Source of the DNA: Aureobasidium sp. EXF-3400 | Lineage: Eukaryota; Ascomycota; Dothideomycetes; Dothideales; Saccotheciaceae | Direction: 5' to 3' | Length of the DNA stretch: 64,000 bases | NCBI GenBank assembly: GCA_024195585.1 | Contig: SWBL01000105.1 | Span: 82,976 to 146,975, forward strand | In this document: piece by piece, positions 31,306 to 41,816 of the stretch | Numbering within the stretch: the stretch's first letter is position 1 | Layout: the number at the start of each line of letters is the position of its first letter | Translations under genes and position numbers: made by a program | Notes under the pieces: generated by a model | What the model was told of the DNA's origin: nothing | The model's database searches: none | What the model saw: the letters and a program-made list of their open reading frames with translations, nothing else

Positions 31306-33000
31306 TTACAGTCTGCTTCCGTTCACGACTCTGTAGTCGACGGCAAGCTCACGGCCTTCGTCGCTGAGAACAAGAACTCTGATGCTACCACGGCCTTGGT
31401 CGAAAGCATCGGTGAGACGCTGCAACAAGCTGCTCTGGTCAATGACAGGAAGTCCCTGCTTGACATCACCACTCTCGGTCATGGCAACAACGTGACCATC
31501 ATCGCGGATGTCAAGAACACGGTACTGCTTGAACACAGGTCCATACATCTGCTGAACCACCACCGAGGGCGAAGGGTTGGAGATGAAGGACGACTCCTCT
31601 TGTAGCTGCTTGGTGAAGAGATCGACACCAAGGTAGCGGTGCTGACCAGTCTGAGAAGAGGTGGTGATGCGGATGACCTGGCAGGGACGACCCTGGAGAT
31701 ACAACAAGTCACCAATGCGGATGTGGTGGCAGGGGATGGAGACGGCACTGCTAGGGCCGGAGCGGCCAGCGGAGCGACGAGGAGCAGACATGGTGGTTAC
31801 GGTCTCACGTTCTTCAACAACTTCGTCGACAGGCGAGGTGTGATGATGGTGTTGGTGATGTTGTTCTTGGTGACGAGGTCCGTGAATGGGGTGGAGGATG
31901 TGGTCGGCAGCGCGGTGAAGTCCGTCACGGAAAGAGTGATATTGGCCTTCGTCGTCGTAATATCCCATGTCAAACTTGCGGTTCTTGGGAGGGTCGACAG
32001 TAGTACGAGTCTGAGTCTTGACACGTACTTCCTCTTGGGCAGGTGAGGTGTGGTAGTAGTCTCGGGCAGAGGTAGTGCTGGGGTAGTCTTGGACGTAAGA
32101 ACCAGATGTTTCCTGAACGTAAGAGTCCTGGGCTATGGGGCTGCTTTGGCGACGGTAATCACGTTCGGTAACGTCAACCTCTGAACCGAAGTGAGTAGCA
32201 GGACCGTGGGTAGTACGGTACCGGTGGTCGTAGGCCTTGTCCTGAACGTCAATCTGTGCGTCGACGTAACGTTGGTAAGGTTCACGGTAGCTGGGGTTGT
32301 CAGTGGGACTGGTCTGAGCAAAGAGGGGAAGCAACGGTGCGGGAAGGGAGAGTCAGGTAGAAATGAGGAGGATATGGGTGATTGAGGAAAGCTTGGACGA
32401 GCAGCATGGACACCCAAGTTGACATGGCAACACGCTAGTGGGTGGAGAGCTGGTTCATGTCGCTGCTTTAGTGCCTGAACCGCCCGAGCCGCCCGCGCGT
32501 GCCGAAGCGAGCTGCTGGGATACGGAAAGGCGGTGGGTGGGTGGTCTGATGCTGATCTTGCTCGTGTGAAAGGAGGGGGAAACGAGACACTGACTTACCG
32601 GTCCTGTTCGATACTGATCTTGGTCTGTCTGTTAGGACGAGACTTGCGCTCTTCTTCGTAGATGTGAACGTTCTCTTCTCTGCGTCCCGATTGACGATAG
32701 CGGTCCTTTTCTGTTACTCTGATCTCCTCTTCAAAGCGGCGGGACGGAGGGGCCTGGGATGAGGTGTAGCGGTTTTCGTGACCTTCCCGTCCGCCGTGCG
32801 AGCTGGAAAGGTTGACCTGCTCTTCTACTTTGATCTCCGTAGAGTTGGTGACTGTATCACTCCTATACGTGGACGGGAAGACTGCACAGCGTAAGTCGAG
32901 GGTCAATTGGGAGCGCCGAAGGAGACGATACCACTGAAAGATATGGGGACCTGCAAGTTCTCTGTCAATTACTGCAATGATGATTCTACTCTGATGCCAT
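31306..33000 (-). CDS. hex1: Woronin body major protein HEX1 (PTS1-tagged), long form
   Basis: HEX1 self-assembles into the peroxisome-derived crystal that plugs septal pores after wounding. The last ~145 residues are unmistakable: IPCHHIRIGDLLYLQGRPCQ, GQHRYLGVDLFTKQL, GPVFKQYRVLDI, DVKQGLPVIDQSSL, ending in the peroxisomal signal SRL; this is an eIF5A-like fold. Proposed exons: 32990-33000 (11 nt, ATG), 32599-32862 and 31306-32308, giving 425 aa. The middle exon is plainly coding but contains no Met, so the start must lie upstream; the 11-nt exon has a weak GTAGAA donor and is the least certain part. A 290 nt intron (32309-32598) precedes the last exon; an acceptor at 32291/32290 also keeps frame. 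A shorter product starting MGYYDDEG at 31968 (220 aa) resembles the known short HEX1. His-rich stretch HHQHHHHTS precedes the domain. Confidence 0.92.
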
Positions 33001-34320
33001 GCACTCACTCTTGCTTCAAAATCCAGCTTGCTGGATGTTAAGTGTTCTTTCTTGAAAACCTCACGAACTGTCCTTAAACAACTCGGAAGGAATACAAGAA
33101 CGAACTGAAGGTCCTTGTCGGGGGTGAATTGGGGTTGGGAAGCGGAGTAAGAAAGAAGAAGGTGCTAAGGTGATGAGGGTGATTCGTCTTGCAGGATACT
33201 AAATAAAGCGGGAAGAGGGCAAGCTGATCAATCGACTCTCATTTGACCTGCATCCTGTTTGTTGTCACTATATACCCGCCCGTTTCCAGGTGGATATAAA
33301 GATTAGTGGAAACCATAACCCGATATGTAGGGTCTCGTTCTGTCCGTCGAGCCACTCGGGTGGTTCGCTCCTTCCCCGTTCAGGTCGATCTCACCATTTG
33401 CTGGCCTCGACAGCCACCTCAGCGAGACGTGTGCTGGCAGTTGGCGTACTGCTCAACCTTAGACCAGCCATCCCAGCAAGTTACAAGAAGGCGATGGCTG
33501 ACTGTAGGCTGCTATTCCCCAGCCTTTGTTTCTCTTACGGTGTCGATCTCTGCAAGCTAAACAGGTCCGAGTGTTTTGTCAACACACAAATTCGCTAAGC
33601 GCTTTGGTGGCTGGGTGGCTTGGTCGTCAGGTGTGACAGGGACGGCTTTTGTCGCTGCCCATCTACATCCCAGACGACAGGCTGTGGTCTTCGATATAGC
33701 AGTTGAAGTGTGTGCTTATAAAGTTATCTGTCTGATGGCCGTTTCCTAGATCTTGTACGTTGCAATCGTCGTCGTTTTGTGTCTGTTCGTGATTGAGCTC
33801 TCCCCACAAAAACGGGAATCGACCGTGCATGTGTCCCAACGGTCTGTGGAGAAAGTTTCCATGTTCTGATTTGCAGCTTACCTCTCGTCCAAGGCAGTTG
33901 CAGTATCTAACAAGAGCAGTCGTGTTTGATTACGATAATCCTCGAGACTTCAGACTGCGGAACTCTGGTGCTAACTCCCCCAAAAAAGTTGATCAGATGC
34001 AGAATCTCATGCGTGGCACGGGTAGGGTCGTCCCATCGACAAGCTTTATTGACCTTGTCGACGACATATCTTCGTGACAGACGATTGTGTAAGGTTCGAG
34101 CACAGTTCTTGAGGTAGTATGGCGGTACATATAAGTCTGGATGAGGTTTGATCATTCGCTATCGTTTTCCGGTTCAGTAATTGGGAATTCCACTACTTGC
34201 TACTGACCGCTGCAAAAGGATGTTTATATCGCGCTGTGCATAAGCACAATGTTTGGGTATCTACCAACATACTCACAACCGTGGCCCGCGATAGAGCGTC
34301 TTTTCGAGGGCATGTCTGGT
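33001..34320. promoter_or_regulatory. HEX1 upstream region / PP2C 3' region
   Basis: A 1320 bp gap. On the minus strand a TATATAG-like element (33268-33274) lies ~270 bp before the proposed HEX1 ATG and is a candidate TATA box for this normally highly expressed gene. The plus frame 33290-33598 has no domain. The rest shows nothing of note. Confidence 0.4.
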
Positions 34321-35772
34321 CTACACATCTGGTAGGCCTGGGCAATTGAAGAAAGCCACCTGTACAGTTATGTCGTCCCTCAGATCTCGCGAGAAAGGGG
34401 GGCCAGCTGCAAGGCGACCTGCTATCAACTCATCATGATTTCCACCGAGAGAGTTCCGCATCAGATGCACGGCGACGTTATCGTCTTGATATGTTGCCCT
34501 CTCTTCTTCGAATCTCGAATCCACACCTTTGCCGAGCTGACTAAAGTCGAGTGGACCATAAGTCGGCTTCGGTTTGCTGTTTTTCGTTCCGTTTGCTTGC
34601 GACTCCATCCATGACCCCACTAGATCGACAGCTTGCTGGTTGCTGAGAGAGTCCCACAGACCGTCCGTTGCTAGTATCAGGAATGGAGGCTTCGTCGAGT
34701 CGATTGGGGTAGTGGTGACAACTGGCTCAGCTGTCACGTATGGCGGCGTTTGAACATCATATTCCGGTGTCAGAGGTGCTTGACCATTGAACCTCTGTTG
34801 AAAATCTCTTTGCAATTCAAGAGGCCACTTCCACCGACCATCACCAAAGGCTCGTGAAACCATCAGTCCTAGGATTCGCCCATTCTTAGCTATGTCTTCT
34901 TCACCAGGATGCTCTTGACTGATCCTTGCAACCTCCTCTGTATTGCTGCCAGTCTGATCAATGGACAAAGGCAAGGCTTCCCATCTACCATGCGAGTTCT
35001 TCTGTGCGAGGACTGCTCTCGAGTCACCAGTACATGCAACGTGTAGTTTGCTTGTGACAGGGTCGTACAAAGAGACCAGAGCGCATGAGCCAGAGAAGGC
35101 AGGCATCAATCTTTGCATCTTTTGTGGTAGTGGTAGTTCACTCTGCGAGGTTTCCTGGGCTGTGTCCATAATCGAGCTGTCAAAGTCCACAAACGCCTTC
35201 GTGATAGCACGCTGAGTCGATTGCTCATCAGTAGACTGCGCTTCCGGAGTAGGTATGACTTGGCTGAGGCGTTGTTGCACCAGAGGCAAAAGCTGTTTCT
35301 CTAGCAGATCCGCTGTCTGCCACTTTGCATGCCCGTCAAGAACAGCCCAAGCCATCCATGGCTTGCCGTCATTCCGGGGCGAAGGCAGTTTTCCGTGGAC
35401 GAATCGGTCCTCGCATGGGCTATTGGAGGCTAGCTGAGCCCCGTAGTATCTGCTCACGCTAGAAACTCCCTTGACTGGGAAAGAGTACGCCCCTTGGGCA
35501 AGCATTCGGGTGATTTCATCTTTCGAAAGACCAGACTTGTTGACCACGTGCTCAGCTTCCTGATTCTTCAAAATTGGTACATTGTCGCGATTGTCGCCTG
35601 TGGTTGTGAGCCACCAAATTCCACCTCCGGCAAGGAAGCCAGCAGGTACGGCATATTTCACGCCTTTGACGCTGGTTTGTGATGAGTAGGGTCTTGTTTT
35701 AGCATCATTATGCTGAGTTGTTATCCGGAACACACGCCGCAGACTTGTTCTAGCTATGCGTGATGAAAGCAT
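34321..35772 (-). CDS. Mitochondrial PP2C-type phosphatase (pyruvate dehydrogenase phosphatase-like, PTC5 type)
   Basis: A single exon encodes 483 aa. PP2C enzymes are Mg/Mn-dependent Ser/Thr phosphatases; mitochondrial members dephosphorylate pyruvate dehydrogenase E1. Visible: Arg/Ser-rich presequence MLSSRIARTSLRRVFRITTQ followed by RPYSS, a likely cleavage region; a hydrophobic stretch at about 39-56; CEDRF (about 120-124); AVLDGHAKW (Asp146-Gly147-His148); CTGDSRAVL; FLILATDGLWDSL; and the terminal metal site RDDITVQVAFF. The metal-binding acidic residues are kept, but Lys150 takes the place of the second Gly in the usual DGHxG. The substrate is inferred from targeting and family. It is divergent from the small membrane-protein gene. 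Confidence 0.85.
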   Translation of the reverse strand: MLSSRIARTSLRRVFRITTQHNDAKTRPYSSQTSVKGVKYAVPAGFLAGGGIWWLTTTGDNRDNVPILKNQEAEHVVNKSGLSKDEITRMLAQGAYSFPVKGVSSVSRYYGAQLASNSPCEDRFVHGKLPSPRNDGKPWMAWAVLDGHAKWQTADLLEKQLLPLVQQRLSQVIPTPEAQSTDEQSTQRAITKAFVDFDSSIMDTAQETSQSELPLPQKMQRLMPAFSGSCALVSLYDPVTSKLHVACTGDSRAVLAQKNSHGRWEALPLSIDQTGSNTEEVARISQEHPGEEDIAKNGRILGLMVSRAFGDGRWKWPLELQRDFQQRFNGQAPLTPEYDVQTPPYVTAEPVVTTTPIDSTKPPFLILATDGLWDSLSNQQAVDLVGSWMESQANGTKNSKPKPTYGPLDFSQLGKGVDSRFEEERATYQDDNVAVHLMRNSLGGNHDELIAGRLAAGPPFSRDLRDDITVQVAFFNCPGLPDV

Positions 35773-36384
35773 TCTGAGAAATCAAGATAGTTCAAGTTTC
35801 AAGGTGCGTAGCTTCTGCCTTTCTAAGTTTAGATGTCGGCAAGATGTGACAGGCGAAGGAACGAAGCTCAAAGGGGACGACAAGACGAAGAGACGAAAAG
35901 AGTCACGCGAGCTGGGACTTGATAAGGACATCGCAACAGCTCTGAAAACATACCGACGGAGCTAGATCAGCGATGCGTCTATTCCATCAATTGATCGGAA
36001 TCCTACCGTCAACGAGAGGTCGGACTGTCCGCTTACTCATTGAACCCCCTTGAATCGTGCTGTATAGCCGCGTTTGATGTCTGACTCGCGAGTAACGGCA
36101 CCTTCTCCTGAATCCTTCGGAAGCACCATTCTTGGCTCCGAAAACAGCGTTTCAGACCCACTCTGATCGATGCCCGTCCACCAATCGAATACCGGTGCCT
36201 TGTAGACTTACGAGGACCAGAATCTTGATGCCTTATAGGAATAACGATAGCACATAAACAGGGGACGCAGTGATCATCTTTATCTACGATTAACTCATAT
36301 TTAAGGTCTACACCCACGTCGATCTTATCAACACGTCCTTCCATCTTCTGTAACCATCAGCTTATCATCCAATCCAAAGACATC
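35773..36384. promoter_or_regulatory. Divergent promoter region PP2C / small membrane protein
   Basis: A 612 bp gap between divergent start codons. An A/G-rich stretch (about 35860-35910) lies near the PP2C side. No gene seen. Confidence 0.4.
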
Positions 36385-37084
36385 ATGGAGTACCCAAGTT
36401 CTCTGGACCGCGTCCTTCGTACCACGACTATCGTTACCTTCCTTCTTGCATTTGCTCTTCTCCTTCCATATGGCGTCACAACAGCAGCAGTACTTCCCGC
36501 TCTTGGTTTGATACCTGCGTTCATCTCTGCAATCCTCAGTCCACTGGCCTTGAACACAAGCTCTCGATGGCGTGGGTTCATCTTGTGCATCGATGCCTTC
36601 ATTACAGCTTTCCTCGTTGGCATTTTAGTGCCATTCTGGTTGCTCACAGCAGGAAGTATGAGCTGGCTGAGCAATGGGACCGTCATGTTGGGAGCCTACG
36701 GAAGTGTGCCATTGATGATTGATTTGTAAGTCGAGACAATCCCCTCCTTGCTTCTCTCCACGGCCAAGATTCAAATGACTGACTGACGGGTTTCTCGACA
36801 GATGCATCCACTCTTTCTTCGTCCTCCGTCCGGTATTCCAGACGTGCAGAGCGTTTTCGTTTGCACGCACTTGTCCGAACTGCCATTCACACATGGGTGC
36901 TAGAACGGCACCTCACACCTCGGCCGAGAAGCCTCGTCATTCTTCTGAGGAAGAGGCACTGTACCAACCACTTGACGCTCCAAAATATGACGACGAGGGA
37001 AGGATTTCGTCAGAGGCTGGTACGCTGTATAGACCCAGTGTGGATACTTTGAGATCTACAGAGACGGTGGTCAAGCTCATTTGA
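36385..37084 (+). CDS. Small four-helix membrane protein of unknown function
   Basis: Exons are 36385-36725 and 36802-37084 with a 76 nt intron, giving 207 aa. No family is recognised. Four hydrophobic segments are visible (about 15-31, 34-52, 63-85 and 95-125), with a Ser-Arg-Trp-Arg loop between helices two and three. A cytosolic-looking tail follows with a C-P-N-C-H cluster (FARTCPNCHSHMG, about 137-149) and acidic YQPLDAPKYDDEG. The C-x2-C-H could bind metal, but only one half of a usual zinc site is present. The intron falls in the last helix. The gene converges on the GH79 gene (130 bp between stops). Confidence 0.75.
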
Positions 37085-37214
37085 GGTCTGCTGTTGTCTG
37101 GCTCTGGTGATGGGTCAAACTACTACCTGTAACTTTCAGGATTATATTGACAATGAGAAGGGACAGTAGATATAGTACCGGCGAACTATGTTGATATATG
37201 TATGAATTGGAAAT

Positions 37215-38929
37215 CTAGCAAGCATCCATGTTCGTATCCCGTTTGTCGAAGAAAACAAGCACAGCCTCGCTTCCCCTGACACTCACGATACCGTCGCGTC
37301 CGACTGCCTCTACAAGGAGGTCACCGGTTTCATTGCCCTCGGGGAACGACTGACCCGCCCAGGTGGTTTTATTCGCGTTGCCTTCATTGACGTGAGGAGC
37401 GCTCAACCTCTTCAGCCATGCTCTTGTTCCCTTCTGAGAACGCCCATACTTTGAGATGTCTAGCGTGACTGCAAAGTCGCTTGTCGAATTGGCGTAATAT
37501 GGCTTGGAGTTGATAATGGCTAGCTTGTTGAGCTTGTTCTTGACGTAGAAAGCATATGCCGAGAAGTAGTCCTTATCGATTTCTGAAGGTGTTGCTACTT
37601 GACGGACACGAGTATCGGGGATGGCAAACGCTTCAGCCATGAAGAGCTGACTCGAGAAGCTAGGCAAGACCCTTGCAGGACCGCGCTTCTCGCTGTCTCG
37701 AGGATAGAACATGTCGTATGTTGAGTAGCCTGGTGATCCATCTTGGCCTGCAGAGTTGACTTGTTGACTGCTCTGGAACACCAACGCTGCTCCTTGATGT
37801 AGGTACACAGCTGAGGCGTTTCGTGCGGCATAGATCAGTTCACTCTGGATGACCCACAGAGCCTGCGCGAATGTGTCCGAGACATTTGGGTTGCCGGAAC
37901 ATGATATAGAGTTGAACTCTCCGATGATCCAGCGGTTACCGGCGTCAAGTGCAGCCTTGGCCGATGGGTAGATCTCTTCGTCAGCATAGCGAGCCAACTC
38001 GGTCTGGTTCAAGATGTTTTGCGTAGTCGCTAGCACAGCCCGGGCAGGGTCACATGTCGAGAATGGATACGAGTGAATCGAATAGTCAGCCACTTGGTTC
38101 TCAGAGTCAATACCGGCAGGGATAAGAGCAGCAGGTCGAACTTCGAGGCCGCTTTGATCTGTCGTTGCCGATGAAGCCCACCAGCGTTCACTGCCAAATT
38201 CAACCGCTGATTCGGTACCCAAAGTCGTATTGACAGCTGCATCGATTTGAGCTGTCCAGTTCTTCCATTGTTGAACGTATGCTTCAGTACTGTTCTTCCA
38301 TCTCGAGCTTGGGTAGTTTGTTGGCTCGTTGCCAAGTTCGAAGAAGCTAATGCTGTCGTTGCTTGCGTATTTGACGGAGGCAACCGCCATGTCTCTAGCA
38401 ATGTCGAGCGAGTTGTTACCAAAATTTAATGTAGACACGAATTTAGTGCCTTCAGGAAAGTTCGACCAGCTTTCATAGTAGGCAGGTCCAACAGTTGTAC
38501 GGTAGACTCCACCCTTGGGATTCGTAGTACGGACCGGATCGCCAGCTGATACGTTGAAGATCATGGAATCCATTGTGATTCCGCCGGGTCGGATCTGTGG
38601 AGCACTGATGAGCCTAGGTATGGGGTTTTAATTGAAGGGAAGAATACCGTTGGTTGTCCACCATGATCGACAATGCGATTGAGCAGATTAAAGGCGAGTT
38701 TGTTCGGCGTACTGGAGTTACCAAAGAACTCTACCCAGAATGCAGGCTCGAACGAGAAAGACGCAAAAGAAGGGTCGTGTTCTATCGACGCACCGAGTGC
38801 TGTCTTTGGAATGTCTAAGCGGAAGACATCATCACTGCTACCAGCGGGCTGAGAGGTGACGGTACGGGCTGCAATGAGTACGGCAGTGTAAGCAGCAAGA
38901 CGTGCATCAGATCGCTGAGGAAAACGCAT
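37215..38929 (-). CDS. Secreted glycoside hydrolase family 79 enzyme (beta-glucuronidase/heparanase-like)
   Basis: Exons are 38648-38929 and 37215-38594 with a 53 nt intron, giving 553 aa. GH79 enzymes cleave glucuronic-acid linkages in proteoglycans or plant arabinogalactans. Visible: N-terminal hydrophobic segment after Arg residues (AAYTAVLIAARTVTSQP), a probable signal peptide; GGQPTIRPGGITMDS across the splice; the acid/base region FELGNEPTNY (Glu about 184); the nucleophile region WIIGEFNSISCSG (Glu about 320); and a C-terminal beta domain with many N-x-S/T sites. Length fits fungal members. The frame extends upstream of 38929 without a better ATG. Substrate is not determined by sequence. 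Confidence 0.88.
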
Positions 38930-39467
38930 GATGTGAGATGTGTCACTGCAGACAGAAGGCAAGAATGAACAGCATGCAGAATGTTATACCTACCTATGAT
39001 CGGGCAATGTTAGCCCGAAAGGATGATCAAGCATGCGGAGAAGGGCATAGAGAATGACGATCCTTGCTCTTTACCCGGGCATCATCAACAACATATGGAG
39101 AGGAATCGTGCCTGCTCCGGTGGGCAACACGCAGAAAGAGAAGATGTGGTCGACGGAAAAATCATGCGGGGAAGGTGGCTGAGTGTCACCTCATGATGTG
39201 CACCCTCGTGTTGACGAAAGTGACGATCCTTGAGACTCCGTCTTCACGATCCAGATGCAACACCACTCGCTAACAAAAAGTCGTTTACCTGTGTTTAAGA
39301 CACCCAATCTCTTAGGAGATAGTTACTTGTCGCTACCACGGGACGCAACAGATGAAAGTGTGGCTGCAGATGTTGTACAAGTGATTCTTGATATAATCTG
39401 TAGAAGAACTGAAAAGTGGTACTTGTGGATGCTTCCAACGTACTATGGGTATCAAAACCGAAATTCA
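38930..39467. other. GH79 upstream region / SNF4 3' region
   Basis: A 538 bp gap. It should hold the GH79 promoter and the SNF4 3' UTR. No gene or distinct motif seen. Confidence 0.4.
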
Positions 39468-40820
39468 TCATAACTCATCTCCTTCGCCTTCAAGGAGTAC
39501 GTATTCTAATATGTCACTCAAGGTGAGCAGGCCTTTAAGCTTCTTGTCCTCATCAATCACGACAAAGCGATGAACGCGAGACTTCCGAATCGTGTCAAAG
39601 ATGGAGTCCAAGCGATCGTTGAGGGTGCAAGTAAAGATTCCCGGGAATTCCTGAAGTCGAGTCAGCCATGATGATACGGAGTGGAGGAGTCAAGCAAATT
39701 ACCTCGGAACGCTTTAGCAAGGCCTCCCCGACAGTCAAGTTCAGGTCGTCATATACACCACCCTTAATAAGTGATATGACATCGACTGCTTCGAAGACAT
39801 TGACAACACCGCCTGCTTCATGTTAATTGGGGTACACCAGGGAGTTCAGACAAGAATACATACCGTCGCTGTCCAAGATGGGGACGTTCGATATGCTGTA
39901 CTTAACAAGCAGATGTATGACGTCCATGACGGGAGTCTCCATTGTGGCAGTTTGCAGGTCGCCATAGGTGCCGCAGTCAATGTCTCGCAGAGGCTTACGC
40001 AAGTTCTGAGTGTCTTTGACGTTGACGGCGACGAATTTGAGGATGCGATACTGAGTCAAGACACTGACGATCATGGCGCGTTGTGTTTCGTCATCGACAT
40101 CGACAAGAGGAATGCGACGAGCGCGAGACTCGAGCATGCGGCGACATGCCGTGTAGAGAGATTGGAGTGGATGTACCGAGACGGTCTCGATGGGCTGTAC
40201 ACCAATGGCTTTTTCAATATCACGGAGACTGTTGAGACGGAACTGATCGACTTGGGCCAGGGCGTCAGGGTTTTGCCAGTAGTACTGAATGACGTTGATG
40301 TAGTCGGAAGTGGTCAAGAGGCCAGCAAAGGTTGAGGTCTTCGAGTCCCAGAGCGGAGCAGAGACAATGCCTTGATTGAATGTCAGCCAGAAAGGTCAAG
40401 GAGGGGCAGGTGTGAGGGGTATGGTATGCGCACCATTCTGAATGAGGATATTGAGACTCTTTTTGACCAACAGAGCGGTATCGAAGACGATAAGACGATA
40501 GCTGAGAGGCAGGACGTCGTAGCTTGTGCGGGCTTTGAGGAATTCGCGGATGGCTCGCTATAGACAAAGGTTAGAGGAGGGTCGACGCGGAAAGAGGGCG
40601 GACTGACTAGGCCTTCGAGCTGCTCGATGTCGAGGGGACTCATGGGACCTCTGGACTTTGAGCCATGGGCCCTTTCGCGAGGGCGCAGATAGTCACTGGG
40701 AGCGACAAAGTTGGGCGAGGGTTGCTGTGCCTGGGTCGAGGTGGGTGTCGACGTCGACGGGCTGTAACTGGGAGCGGGTTCGTTCAGAGGCCCAGCTGCA
40801 GTTGCATCGGCCTCTGCCAT
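39468..40820 (-). CDS. SNF4: AMP-activated kinase gamma subunit SNF4
   Basis: Five exons: 40608-40820, 40434-40557, 39864-40370, 39703-39812 and 39468-39650, with introns of 50, 63, 51 and 52 nt, giving 378 aa. Snf4 is the nucleotide-sensing subunit of the Snf1 complex that derepresses genes on glucose limitation. Visible: a Pro/Ser/Gln-rich N-terminus (about 1-70), then four CBS motifs: RTSYDVLPLSYRLIVFDTAL, ESRARRIPLVDVDDET, VKYSISNVPILDSDG and IRKSRVHRFVVIDEDKKLKG. TSDYINVIQYYWQNP is highly characteristic of fungal Snf4. The end LEGEGDEL is acidic. The similarity of its last four residues to an ER signal is coincidental because the protein is cytosolic/nuclear. Confidence 0.95.
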
Positions 40821-41816
40821 TGTGAGACTCTACAGCTTGGTCCAGTCGTCTATGCGCGGCCACTCTGCTTCGACTTTTGAGCTTCAACTTGGCCTTCTGC
40901 TTTGCGACGCACCTTGTCGCCAGACCAAACCATCATGTCCCCGCGACTCTCGGCCCCAAATGATCGCTGCACCGTGCGTCTTGTGGAGAGACAGAAAGAT
41001 TCCAGAGACGCCATCATCGCGCCTCCATCTCTCTCCAATTTCTGACCATCTTTGTCCTCCTCTCGAAGCAGCGTAGGCATTTCTCTCAGAACTGCTAGTA
41101 CTTGTAAATACCACCGCTGGACTCTATCTTCAATCACACGCGCCTTGCTACCATCCTCCTTCGTCTCACGTGCCTCTTGCGGTCTTCGGCTGCTTCCGCT
41201 CTTATACTCAGCGATTCAGCTGCACTTTCCCACACCAACGGCTTTGCTCACTGTCATTTGGCTAACAGCTTTCCCCTCTGCTTTTCCAATATTCTGTCAA
41301 GCAATGACAGGTCTTTGAACAGTCTGGACCGAGGCAGAGAACGTGCGCCAACACCTCATGTCATGTCTGATGCTTGTCCGCATACCGGCCGAGAGGTGCG
41401 AGCTTAAAATTACCTATTCTCAGCCACCCGTCTCTTTTCCCATCGCACTTGTTGAACATCGCCATATCGACCGAGGCATCGGTGCAACACCATCTGGAAT
41501 TACACTGCGCTATCCAATCACCACTCTCCTTTAGTGCGAGCCCCTCTGTGCGATTACCTACAACGGCCAAAGTGCCGTCTTAGACGTGTGGATCCGTAGA
41601 TCCATGTCGATCCATGGTTCTGAAATCCGGTCCAGTCATGACCAGTCTTTTACTAGACAATCCGTCATGTCTGCTGAACTTTGAACCACTTGAACCAATG
41701 GAATATGCGCGGCTCACGATGATGCTCAGTCTCGCTGTAGTTCTTAAGGTAGGTGTGTTGCTTCTCCTTATGTGTTCCATTTCAATCACTTGTCCTGTCA
41801 GAATTCGCTGTGCAAT
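40821..41816. promoter_or_regulatory. Divergent region SNF4 / peroxygenase
   Basis: A 996 bp gap between divergent genes. GATCC occurs three times in 23 bp (41591-41613), about 205 bp before the peroxygenase ATG. Frames here are short and without domains. Confidence 0.4.

Noticed and set aside
33290..33598. 102-codon plus-strand frame upstream of HEX1
   Set aside because: No recognisable domain; it overlaps the likely HEX1 promoter.
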